DNA of 26,267 nt, taken from the NCBI GenBank assembly GCA_934153655.1, contig CAKPFH010000016.1, positions 1 to 26,267 of the forward strand. Direction: 5' to 3'. Below are positions 7,385-14,542 of the stretch, piece by piece. The position numbers were made by a program, and so were the translations under genes. The DNA comes from an uncultured Bacilli bacterium. Its GTDB lineage: Bacteria > Bacillota_I > Bacilli_A > RF39 > UBA660. The notes beneath the pieces are model-generated. The model was given only the letters and a program-made list of their open reading frames with translations, did no database searches and had not been told where the DNA came from. Positions within the stretch are counted from its first letter, which is position 1, and every line of letters begins with the position of its first letter.

Positions 7385-7443
7385 TATTACGGTTTAGTGT
7401 AATAACTTTTTAAAATTAAAAAATATTACATTTTGGTGTAATA
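7385..7443. repeat. Two TATTAC-N8-GTAATA dyads upstream of broken ATPase
   Basis: The 20-base dyad TATTAC-N8-GTAATA occurs at 7385-7404 and again at 7424-7443, exactly 39 bases apart. The 8-base centres (GGTTTAGT and ATTTTGGT) share some bases but are not identical, so arm conservation is not a simple copy. No T-tract follows. TATAAT is at 7463-7468 and the ATPase start at 7487, so the dyads sit just upstream of the probable promoter, as operators would. Confidence 0.6.
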
Positions 7444-7486
7444 ACTTTACAAAAAAATATTATATAATGTTCTTGAGTTGATTAAA

Positions 7487-8611
7487 ATGCTTATAAGAGA
7501 AAACTATTTAAATAAAATAAGAGGTTTTTATGATTCGGATTTAATTAAAATATTAGTAGGAATAAGAAGATGTGGGAAATCAGTTATTTTAACTTAAATA
7601 ATTGATGAATTAAAAAGTAAGAAAAAAATAGATGATAGTCATATTATATTTATTAATTTTGAATATATTGAATATGCTGATTTACTTGATTATAAAAAAC
7701 TTAATAAATATGTAAAAGAAAGAATAAAAGATGAAAAAAATATTATTTATTTTTAGATGAAGTTCAAAATGTTGATAATTTTGAATTGGTTGTTAATTCT
7801 TTAAGAGCTTCTGTTAAGAATATTAGCATTTTTTTAACAGGTTCTAATAGTAAATTGTTAGCAGAAGAGTTATCATCAGTTTTATCTGGAAGGTATGTCC
7901 TATTTAATATTAATCCTTTATCATATAAGGAATACGTTTTATTAACAGGAAAAGATGGTTATAATATGGATACATTTATGGATTATGCTAAATGGGGAGG
8001 ACTTCCTAATAGATGTGAATTTGAAAGATCCTATTTTACTTAATATGATTTTACAATATTTGGTAGAAACAATTGGAAGAGAGTTTTCTGCTGACAATAT
8101 AATTAATTTTTTAAAAAGTCAAAATATAAAGATGTCTAATGAAACGTTATATTCTTATGTAGACGCATTATGTAAAGCATTAATCCTGAAAAAAGTTAAT
8201 AGATATGATGTTAGAGGTAAAAAAATTTTAAAAACTCTTAATAAATATTATGCTACTGATTTAGGAATTGCTCAAATAAAAAATAGTAATCCTGAATTTA
8301 AAAGTTATATTGTTTTAGAAAATATTGTTTATAATGAATTGATTGACAGAGATTATGAAGTTTATATTGGGAAAACTAAAACAGGGGAAGTTGACTTTAT
8401 TGCTATAAAAGATAATCAAGTAAAATATATTCAAGTAACATATGAAATGTATGGTCATGAAAGTACTATTGAAAGAGAATTTAATGCTCTTAAAAAAATA
8501 GATGATAATTATCCTAAATACGTTATTTCTCTTGATAAAGTAGATATGTCAAGAGATGGTATTATTCATTTAAATTTAATTGACTTTTTACTTGGTAAAA
8601 AAGATATATAA
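7487..8611 (+). pseudogene. Degraded AAA ATPase, AAA_14/DUF4143 family
   Basis: Remains of a family of ~400-residue ATPases with an AAA domain and a C-terminal DUF4143 nuclease-like domain, common in gut bacteria and of unknown role. The first frame encodes LIRENYLNKIRGFYDSDL and Walker A VGIRRCGKS. It is stopped by TAA at 7595-7597 where a CAA (Q) is expected. Near 7750 one T is missing from a T-run, shifting the frame right at the Walker B (IIYF/LDEVQN). The next frame carries LTGSNSKLLAEELSS and KWGGLPNR and ends at 8043. The last frame, from about 8025 (KDPILLNMILQYLVETIGREFS), runs to VDFIAIKDNQVKYIQVTYE and the natural end. Some residues typical of the middle of the family appear to be missing around the last junction, so an internal deletion is likely. 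Three or more lesions make function improbable. Confidence 0.88.
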
Positions 8612-8618
8612 AAAAGAA

Positions 8619-10001
8619 TCACTTATTTGGTATTTCAAACCAAAAAGTTGATCCTTTTTTTTCTTCAGAAATAATTCCATATTTAAAACCATGAAGAATA
8701 AAAATATTTTTTACAATTGATAACCCAATTCCTGTTCCAACTGTATTTCTTTTATAATTCTTTTCGGTTTTATAATATTTATCCCAGACTTTATCTAATT
8801 CTTCTTTTTTAATACCTTTACCAGTATCTTTTATTTCAATTCTAATTTTTTTCTTTTCTTTAATTAAATTAATATATACTTTATTATCACTTCCAGTATA
8901 ATTAACAGCATTTCCAACTAAATTATAAATAACTTGTTCCATCTTTTGTTTATCAGCATTTATTAAGATTTCTTCATTGGTATTAAAAATAAATTCATAG
9001 TTCTTGGTAAACTCAAATATTTTAAAACGATTTAAAATAGTATTTATTAACTTAGTTATATCAAATGTTTCAAGATTTAACTTTTCAATATTACTTTCAA
9101 GTTTAGATAAATTTAAAATATCATTTACAAGAATAGTTAATCTATCAACTTCTTCAATTATAATGTCCATATTACTATCATGTTTTTCCACATCAGGAAA
9201 ATCTTTTTCCATCTCAGCATATGCTTTAATCATAGTTAAAGGAGTTTTCAAATCATGGGAAACATTACTTAATAAATCTCTTCTAAGTTCATCAGTTTTC
9301 TTTAAAACATTCTTAGCATAATCAAGAGTAGTTGCAAGTTCATTTATTTCATAAATATCAGTATTTACTTTAAAATTAGTATTATAATTACCATCTGATA
9401 ATTTCTTAGCCGAAGTTGTTAATTCACTAATAGGTTTAGATAAAGATTTAGAAATAAAATAAGCAATTATAATAGATAAAATAATAACAATAACACTAAC
9501 AATTAATAATTGTTCTCTTAAAATATTTAAAGTAGAATTAAGAGGTTCTAGAGAAGTATTTAAAAAAACATAATTACTATTATCTAACTTAACCCCATAT
9601 AAAAGAGTTAAATTATTAAATTTAGGATTTATTATTTTTAATTTAAAATAATCTTTACCACTATTAATAAAATCTAATTTATTTTTAACTATTTTAGTAC
9701 TACTATTAGTATTTATACAACCTTTATTATCTTGAATACTAGAATAAATTGTTTCTTTATTCTTTACAATTTCAATACAAAAATCAGTATTATAAGAGAC
9801 TTTCTCTAAAGTTTCATATAAAGTATCACTATTACTTTGTTTTTTTATTAAATTAATAGTATCAGTTATTTCATTAGTTTTATAATATTCATAATACCTA
9901 TTTAATAAAATTATTTGAAATAACCAAATTAAGAATAAAATAATACAAGTAAATATACTTAAATAAATAAATATTTTTAAAATCAAACTCTTATTTTTCA
10001 T
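8619..10001 (-). CDS. Sensor histidine kinase with HAMP domain
   Basis: A 460-residue membrane sensor kinase. Two membrane segments (about 9-33 and 164-186) flank a ~130-residue extracytoplasmic domain that contains two cysteines (C75, C95). HAMP follows at ~187-235, then the phosphoacceptor H249 in SHDLKTPLT. ATP-binding motifs: N box NLVGNAVNYT, G1 DTGKGIKKEE, F box WDKYYK, G2 GTGIGLSIVKN. It overlaps the response regulator gene by 11 bases (start AUG inside the regulator's last codons), so the two are translationally coupled. The stimulus is unknown; the overall layout is like PhoR/VanS/ResE-type kinases. The 3' end faces the ATPase pseudogene, 7 bases away, and I see no clear terminator there. 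Confidence 0.92.
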   Translation of the reverse strand: MKNKSLILKIFIYLSIFTCIILFLIWLFQIILLNRYYEYYKTNEITDTINLIKKQSNSDTLYETLEKVSYNTDFCIEIVKNKETIYSSIQDNKGCINTNSSTKIVKNKLDFINSGKDYFKLKIINPKFNNLTLLYGVKLDNSNYVFLNTSLEPLNSTLNILREQLLIVSVIVIILSIIIAYFISKSLSKPISELTTSAKKLSDGNYNTNFKVNTDIYEINELATTLDYAKNVLKKTDELRRDLLSNVSHDLKTPLTMIKAYAEMEKDFPDVEKHDSNMDIIIEEVDRLTILVNDILNLSKLESNIEKLNLETFDITKLINTILNRFKIFEFTKNYEFIFNTNEEILINADKQKMEQVIYNLVGNAVNYTGSDNKVYINLIKEKKKIRIEIKDTGKGIKKEELDKVWDKYYKTEKNYKRNTVGTGIGLSIVKNIFILHGFKYGIISEEKKGSTFWFEIPNK

Positions 10002-10659
10002 AAATAAACTTATATCCTATTCCTCTAATTGTAATAATTAAATCTCTATATTCTGATAAGTTATTACGAAGTATTTTAATATGACTATCAACAGTTCTAT
10101 CATCACCAAAGTAATCATAACCCCATACTTTATTTAATAATTCATCTCTTGTAATAGCTTTATTAGGATTTTTAACAAAGTAGGATAATAAATCAAATTC
10201 TTTAGGAGTTAAATATACTTCTTTATCTTCTATATATAATACTCGTCCTGTAAAATCTATTTTAAGACCTTTATAAGTAAAAGTACTATCTAAATTATTT
10301 AGTTTTGTTCTTTTTAAAATAGCTTTAATTCGAGCCATCAACTCTCTTGGGGAGAAGGGTTTAGTTAAATAATCATCTATTCCAAGATCAAAACCTAATA
10401 ATTTATCATACTCATCATTTCTAGCACTTAAAATAATTGTTGGAATATTTTCTTTATTTTTTAATTCTTTAAAGAAAGTATAACCATCCATTTTAGGCAT
10501 CATAATATCAAGAACAATTAAATCAATACTATTATTTTCAACTATTTCTAAAGCATCAAGACCATTTTCAGCTTCAAATACTTTATAATTTTCTTTTAAA
10601 CAATATTCTTTTACAACATCTCTTAATAACTTTTCATCATCAACAATTAATATATTCAT
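9991..10659 (-). CDS. OmpR/PhoB-family response regulator
   Basis: A 222-residue two-domain regulator. The receiver has the acidic pair D7/D8, phosphorylation site D51 in IVLDIMMPKMDG, and K100 in LTKPFSPREL. The winged-helix DNA-binding domain (~130-222) shows LTPKEFDLLSYF, a DELLNKVWGYDY stretch, RTVDSHIKILRNNL and IRGIGYKF. I use ATG at 10659 (MNILIVDDE), which has GGTGAT upstream, rather than the GTG four codons earlier that would sit in that ribosome site. It is the first gene of the operon with the sensor kinase. TGAAAT direct repeats 11 bases apart lie just upstream of its -10, suggesting autoregulation. Confidence 0.93.
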   Translation of the reverse strand: MNILIVDDEKLLRDVVKEYCLKENYKVFEAENGLDALEIVENNSIDLIVLDIMMPKMDGYTFFKELKNKENIPTIILSARNDEYDKLLGFDLGIDDYLTKPFSPRELMARIKAILKRTKLNNLDSTFTYKGLKIDFTGRVLYIEDKEVYLTPKEFDLLSYFVKNPNKAITRDELLNKVWGYDYFGDDRTVDSHIKILRNNLSEYRDLIITIRGIGYKFIYEK

Positions 10660-10676
10660 AAAAATCACCAAGTATT

Positions 10677-10710
10677 ATTATAACTTACTTTTGTGAAATT
10701 TAAATGAAAT
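10677..10710 (-). promoter_or_regulatory. Two-component operon promoter with direct-repeat regulator site
   Basis: Minus-strand -10 TATAAT at 10682-10677. On the plus strand TGAAAT occurs at 10694-10699 and 10705-10710, one helical turn (11 bases) apart, covering where the -35 should be; no good TTGACA is visible. Tandem half-sites with 11-base spacing in place of a -35 are typical of activation by PhoB/OmpR-family regulators. Confidence 0.5.
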
Positions 10711-11063
10711 TATTTATTTTTTATATTAATTCCTAGCATACTACCTAAAGTAATAACAATTATAATAATTAAATAATAAATAATACTTGTAAATTTAAAT
10801 TCTTTAATTAATAAACTACTAAGTAAAAAAATACCAATAATTATTAAACTAAACTTAAGTCCATTTATATAACCTTTATTATTACTTTTAAAGCCTATAT
10901 AAAAACCACTTAAAAATGAACTAGTTAAAATAATAACTATTTTTAAATATTTCATAATATTATTACTAAATATATCAAAATAATAAAAAGTATTAATAAT
11001 TAATAATAAAACAAGTAAAGGTATAAAAAAGAATAATATTCCTTTTAAATAATTTTTAATCAT
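10710..11063 (-). CDS. Small four-helix membrane protein, TIGR04086-like
   Basis: A 117-residue protein with four predicted membrane helices (about 8-28, 38-57, 67-87, 90-110). The second helix is followed by SGFYIGFKSNNKGYINGLK and the end reads ITLGSMLGINIKNK. This glycine pattern (GxxxG-K..KG..NG and GxxLG) resembles the TIGR04086/YrzE family of membrane proteins common in Bacilli and Clostridia, whose function is unknown. The ATG is preceded by GGAGG. Its stop codon ends where the regulator's direct-repeat region begins, so the gene may read into the two-component operon. I see no separate terminator. Confidence 0.65.
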   Translation of the reverse strand: MIKNYLKGILFFFIPLLVLLLIINTFYYFDIFSNNIMKYLKIVIILTSSFLSGFYIGFKSNNKGYINGLKFSLIIIGIFLLSSLLIKEFKFTSIIYYLIIIIVITLGSMLGINIKNK

Positions 11064-11103
11064 AAACCCTCCATTAAATTTTATTTTTATTATTAAAAAA
11101 ATA

Positions 11104-11112
11104 TGATATAGT
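11104..11112 (+). promoter_or_regulatory. Extended -10-like element before glycosyltransferase remnant
   Basis: TGATATAGT, one base from the TGATATAAT element used by other genes here. It lies only 6 bases before the ATG, and no Shine-Dalgarno is visible. Confidence 0.35.
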
Positions 11113-11118
11113 ATTAAT

Positions 11119-11880
11119 ATGAAAAGAATTTTAATGTTTCAAGATTATTATAGTAGTGGTGGAATAGAAAAAATAATAAATGATTTAAAAACTAATTTAA
11201 ATTATAAAATAGATATTCTTTGTTTTAATAATTTAACAAATAAAAATATTATTACTTTAACTAAAAACAATTATAGAAATTTCTTTTTAAGAAATATTTT
11301 ATCTTTAAATAAATTTAAAAAATATTTAAAAAATAATAAATATGATTTAATATATTTAAATTGTTATAATAGTTTTGGTTATATATATGCTAAAATATGT
11401 TTTAAATATAATAAAAATATTATTATTCATGGTCATAATTCTAATATTGATAAAGATTATTTAAAAATAAAAAGATTAATTAATAGTTTAATTAAAATAT
11501 TATTTAATAGTAATAACTATACTTATATAGCACCTACTATTGAAGTAGCAAATTTTTGTTTTTCTAAAAATAATAAAGTTAATATTATAGAAAATGCAAT
11601 TGATTATAATAAATATTATTTTAATAATACTTATTATTTAAAATATAAAAAGTAGATAAAGAAATAATAATAGGTAATATAGGAAGAATGGAATATCAAA
11701 AAAATCAGTTATTTGTTTTAGATATTTTAAATGATTTATTAAAATTAAATAATAATTATAAATTAATAATAGTAGGAAATGGTTCTTTTAAATCTAAAAT
11801 AATTAAAAAAATAAATAAATTAAAATTAAATGATAAAGTTATTTTAATAGATAAAGTTAATAACATTTATAATTATAACT
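11119..11880 (+). pseudogene. Truncated, frameshifted GT4-type glycosyltransferase
   Basis: N-terminal and early C-terminal parts of a GT-B (GT4-like) glycosyltransferase. MKRILMFQDYYSSGGIEKI is the usual acceptor-domain start; IIIHGHNSN and IAPTIEVANFC, NIIENAIDYNKY follow. The frame breaks at TAG 11653-11655 after an A-run; shifting one base gives the expected continuation VDKEIIIGNIGRMEYQKNQ, then IIVGNGSFKSKI and VNNIYNYN. The protein ends there: the donor-sugar E-x7-E region is absent. About base 11880 the sequence switches to an unrelated O-antigen-ligase-like tail. It is extremely AT-rich even for this genome. No function is likely. Confidence 0.82.
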
Positions 11881-12384
11881 GTTATTTTGTTTTTATTTTT
11901 ATCATATCGTATAACACATCTTAGAGAGGATATATTAGAGTTTAAAAAAGAAACTACTAGTATTAAAGAAGGGGAAGTTACTGATAATTTTGGAACGGGG
12001 AGAATTTATATTTGAAAAAATACTTTAGAAAAAATTCAAGAAAATTATTTATTTGGGGTTGGTATTGATAACTTTGCTTTAGCTTTTGATAATTCTTTAA
12101 TTGATGGTATTTCTGGTTTTATGGTTGATAAAGCTCATAATGAATATTTACAAATTATGTTATGTGAAGGTGTTATTAAAGGAATACTTTATATTGTCTT
12201 TTTATTAATTATTTTCTTTAAAAATTTAGTTAGAAAGAAAGATAAATTAACATTTGCTTTGTTTTTAAGTTTTACTTGTTATTGTATTCAAGCCTTCTTT
12301 AATATGAGTGTTACCAGGGTATTTCCTTTATTTTTTATAATACTTGGGTTATTAATTTCAGATAGTTATAACTTAAGAACTTAA
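11881..12384 (+). pseudogene. C-terminal remnant of O-antigen ligase/polymerase (Wzy_C-like)
   Basis: Reads from 11881 as a hydrophobic strand (VILFLFLSYRI), a loop EVTDNFGTGRIYI, an in-frame TGA at 12013-12015, then KNTLEKIQENYLFGVGIDNF, VDKAHNEYLQIMLCEGVI and further membrane helices to the natural end. GTGRxxIW, GxGxDNF and AHNxYLQ are hallmarks of O-antigen ligase/WaaL-like polymerases. The TGA stands exactly where the family has tryptophan (TGG), so it is a single-base nonsense mutation. The N-terminal two thirds of the gene are missing, replaced by the glycosyltransferase remnant. Likely a leftover of a lost surface-polysaccharide locus. Confidence 0.8.
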
Positions 12385-12411
12385 TTTCAATTTATTTAAG
12401 TTCTTTTTCTT
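12375..12411 (+). terminator. Rho-independent terminator after Wzy remnant
   Basis: AAGAACTTAA (12375-12384) pairs perfectly with TTAAGTTCTT (12396-12405), then TTTCTTTT. The stem includes the stop codon. Confidence 0.75.
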
Positions 12412-12425
12412 TTAGAAAAAAATAA

Positions 12426-12466
12426 ACTTAAAAGGGATTGGCTTTTAAGTAAGAATAATATATAAT
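12426..12466 (+). promoter_or_regulatory. Promoter with perfect dyad before phosphatidyltransferase
   Basis: TTGGCT (12438-12443), 17 bases, TATAAT (12461-12466). A perfect 9-bp dyad ACTTAAAAG-N7-CTTTTAAGT (12426-12450) is centred on the -35, so a repressor bound there would block the promoter. The dyad has no T-tract and is not an apparent terminator. Confidence 0.55.
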
Positions 12467-12483
12467 TTAACTAGGAGTTGTTT

Positions 12484-13086
12484 ATGAAAAAAGAAATTAT
12501 AAATGATATTAAAGAAATTAAAAATGATTTTAAAAATAAAAATTATAAAAAACAAATACCTAATATTTTAACTAGTATTCGTTTATTATCACCTGTTGTT
12601 TTGATACCTCTTTTTTATTATGATAAATTGCTACTTGCTTTTATTATGATTTTATTGTTTTCTTTAACTGATACTTTTGATGGTTATTTTGCTAGAAAAT
12701 ACCAAGCAATTTCAACTTTTGGAACTTATTTAGATAGTTTAGTTGATAAAATATTTGCTTTAACAATTTTGATTTCTTTAATTATTAAAACTTCTGTTAG
12801 TAATAATTATTATTTAACTATAGTAATTATTAGTTTAGAACTTATAATTGGTTTTATAAATTTATATGCATTTTTTAAAAATTATCGACCTCATTCAACG
12901 TATGTTGGTAAGTTTAAAACTGTTATTTTATTTAGTCTTTTAGCCTTTTTATTCTTAGCTAAGTTTAAAAATATTTCTGGAACGATTATTTTAGTTTTTA
13001 ATATTTTAACTATTGTTTTACAAGTAATAACAATTATTTCTTATCTTTTTCAAATAAAAAAAAGAAGAAAGGCTATTTCTTCCTAG
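12484..13086 (+). CDS. CDP-alcohol phosphatidyltransferase (PgsA-like)
   Basis: Integral membrane enzyme transferring a phosphatidyl group from CDP-diacylglycerol to an alcohol; by similarity the acceptor is probably glycerol-3-phosphate (phosphatidylglycerophosphate synthase). The signature D-x2-DG-x2-AR-x8-G-x3-D-x3-D is complete in TDTFDGYFARKYQ followed by STFGTYLDSLVDK. Five to six hydrophobic helices cover the rest. It begins with a polar ~24-residue extension before NILTSIRLLSPVVLIPL, where typical PgsA proteins start. I use ATG at 12484, spaced properly from AGGAG; a TTG two codons earlier is less likely. The last 14 bases overlap the convergent Xre gene. Cardiolipin or phosphatidylinositol-phosphate type synthases cannot be excluded. 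Confidence 0.82.
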   Translation: MKKEIINDIKEIKNDFKNKNYKKQIPNILTSIRLLSPVVLIPLFYYDKLLLAFIMILLFSLTDTFDGYFARKYQAISTFGTYLDSLVDKIFALTILISLIIKTSVSNNYYLTIVIISLELIIGFINLYAFFKNYRPHSTYVGKFKTVILFSLLAFLFLAKFKNISGTIILVFNILTIVLQVITIISYLFQIKKRRKAISS

Positions 13087-13528
13087 CAATTTTAATTGTA
13101 TTACTTCTTCCAACTATATAATCAAGACTTATATTATAAGTTTTAGCAAGTGTATAAGCAAAAGCTGTTAAAATAACGGTTTTACCGTTTTCGTATGCAC
13201 TGATATTTGATTGTGATGTATTTAAAACTTCGGCAAGTTCTTCTTGGGTAAGTTTTTTCTTTAACCGAATTTTTCTAATTCTCATGCCAACTACTTTAGG
13301 TTTTAATTTATACCTTCTTGTTGAATGATTATTTACATTACTTAAACCTGTTACATAATCCATAGAAACATGAAATACATTACAAAAGTCATTTAAATGC
13401 TTAAGTGATAGAATGTATTCTCCAGTTTCATAGTAATTATAACTAGATTTACTGATTTTAAGCCTTCTTGCTGTTTCTCTTTGGGAAAATTCATATTCTT
13501 CCCGAACTCTTTTTAAATTATAAAACAT
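13073..13528 (-). CDS. Xre-family regulator with two HTH domains
   Basis: A 151-residue protein made of two tandem Xre/Cro helix-turn-helix domains. The first (about residues 1-60) has YEFSQRETARRLKISKSSYNYYETGEY and ends MDYVTGLSN. The second (about 80-148) has KLTQEELAEVLNTSQSNISAYENGK and ends LDYIVGRSN. Each ends with the (L/M)DY(V/I)(T/V)G(L/R)S tail of a typical single-domain regulator, so the gene looks like a duplication-fusion. There is no sensor or peptidase domain. I use the ATG at 13528 (MFYNLKR), with GGTGG upstream; a GTG four codons earlier is less likely. It is divergent from the secreted nuclease, with a dyad between them. Confidence 0.85.
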   Translation of the reverse strand: MFYNLKRVREEYEFSQRETARRLKISKSSYNYYETGEYILSLKHLNDFCNVFHVSMDYVTGLSNVNNHSTRRYKLKPKVVGMRIRKIRLKKKLTQEELAEVLNTSQSNISAYENGKTVILTAFAYTLAKTYNISLDYIVGRSNTIKIARKK

Positions 13529-13638
13529 ATTTACTACCACCAGTTAAATTTTCTCATTAAATACCTGTAAACCTTTGATTTGTCCATGTATTACGATATT
13601 TAACTTATGTTTTTAATTTGGCTTAATTTTTAAAATTT

Positions 13639-13682
13639 ATACGAGTTTTCGTATTGCTATTTTTTCTTTAGTTTGTTAAAAT
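13639..13682 (+). promoter_or_regulatory. Dyad ATACGA-N4-TCGTAT and promoter of nuclease gene
   Basis: The perfect 16-base dyad ATACGAGTTTTCGTAT (13639-13654) touches a -35-like TTGCTA (13654-13659); TAAAAT (13677-13682) follows at 17 bases. An ACGA half-site also occurs at 13593-13596, nearer the divergent regulator gene. The position suits an operator for the neighbouring Xre protein, but nothing proves which protein binds. Confidence 0.5.
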
Positions 13683-13705
13683 TATAAAGAAAGTAGGTAA
13701 TAAAG

Positions 13706-14473
13706 ATGAAAAAAATAATTACGGGGTTTTTTCTATTTCTTTTATGTTTAAATGTTTATGCTTCAAGTGGATCAATTAAACAAAGTAGTGTTATAAAGTG
13801 TGATGGAGTATATTATGGAAGTCATTCTGATCATTGGCATATTGTAAAACTTGAGAATAATAAATATGTAATTAAAGATAGTAAAGAATTAAGTGCTCCA
13901 AGTTGTTATAAAGAACTTAAAAATGAAAGTGAAACAGTTAAATTATCTAAGTGTGTTGATGGAGATACTGCTAAGTTTTTAATGAGTGATGGAAGTGTTA
14001 AAACAGCAAGATTTTTAGCAATTGATACTCCAGAATCTGTTCATCCTAAAAAAGAGGTTGAAGCATATGGAAAAGAAGCCAGTGAATTTACTTGTAATTT
14101 ATTAACAAATGCTAAATCATTGAAAGTTGAATACGATAAAGCTAGTGAAAAAACGGATAAATATGGTCGTATTTTAGTTTGGGTATATGCTGATGATAAA
14201 TTAGTTCAAGAAACCCTTTTAGAAGAAGGATATGCTAAAGTTGCTTATTTATATGCAAATTACGAATATACAGATCATTTAAAAAGTGTTGAAAGTGTTG
14301 CTAAAAGTAAAAAATTACGTATTTGGAGTGATGATAACATTAGTAATAACTTATCTGATACTGAAAGTAATAAAACAAATAGTAGTAATGAAACAAATGA
14401 CTTTTTTGATAGTATTTTAGCTTTAATTAAAGATTTTTTTGCAAGTTTATTAAATAAAATATTTAATTTTTAA
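13706..14473 (+). CDS. Secreted thermonuclease (SNase-like) with histidine-triad motif
   Basis: A 255-residue exported Ca-dependent nuclease relative. A signal peptide (MKKIITGFFLFLLCLNVYAS) is followed by a short domain containing YYGSHSDHWHIVK, an H-x2-H-x-H histidine triad (H40, H43, H45) like those that bind zinc in streptococcal Pht proteins. The SNase domain (about 78-215) keeps metal-binding D85/D87 (CVDGDT) and D107, catalytic R102 and E110 (ARFLAIDTPES) and R155 (DKYGRILVWVY). A Ser/Asn-rich linker leads to an amphipathic/hydrophobic C-terminus (SILALIKDFFASLLNKIFNF) that may hold the enzyme on the membrane. It probably degrades extracellular nucleic acid for nucleotides. Its promoter region overlaps a dyad facing the Xre regulator. 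Confidence 0.87.
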   Translation: MKKIITGFFLFLLCLNVYASSGSIKQSSVIKCDGVYYGSHSDHWHIVKLENNKYVIKDSKELSAPSCYKELKNESETVKLSKCVDGDTAKFLMSDGSVKTARFLAIDTPESVHPKKEVEAYGKEASEFTCNLLTNAKSLKVEYDKASEKTDKYGRILVWVYADDKLVQETLLEEGYAKVAYLYANYEYTDHLKSVESVAKSKKLRIWSDDNISNNLSDTESNKTNSSNETNDFFDSILALIKDFFASLLNKIFNF

Positions 14474-14492
14474 GTAAAATAGGTGTCAAAAT

Positions 14493-14521
14493 TTGCTATT
14501 TAAATTAAAAAATGATATACT
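14493..14521 (+). promoter_or_regulatory. Promoter of thioredoxin-like/PH-like operon
   Basis: TTGCTA (14493-14498), 17 bases, TATACT (14516-14521) with an extended TG. The same -35 (TTGCTA) is used by the preceding nuclease gene. Confidence 0.65.
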
Positions 14522-14542
14522 TAATACGATGTGAGGTGTGAT

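Noticed and set aside
7385..7443. CRISPR or terminator array
   Set aside because: Only two dyads, with no spacers between repeats and no T-tract; no CRISPR-like repeat or cas gene was seen in the window.
7786..8611. Two separate small genes in the ATPase region
   Set aside because: Both are consecutive fragments of one AAA/DUF4143 protein in different frames.
12121..12384. Independent small membrane protein
   Set aside because: It continues in frame from the ligase remnant upstream of the TGA, and its GxGxDNF/AHNEYLQ motifs only make sense as the tail of that gene.
11119..12384. UGA recoded as tryptophan across the genome
   Set aside because: Intact genes use UGG for Trp, no in-frame UGA is needed elsewhere, and the dehydrogenase at 7358 ends with UGA.
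14478..14500. Terminator after the nuclease gene
   Set aside because: AAATAG/CTATTT with inner CAAA/TTTG can pair, but there is no T-tract and it overlaps the next promoter's -35.
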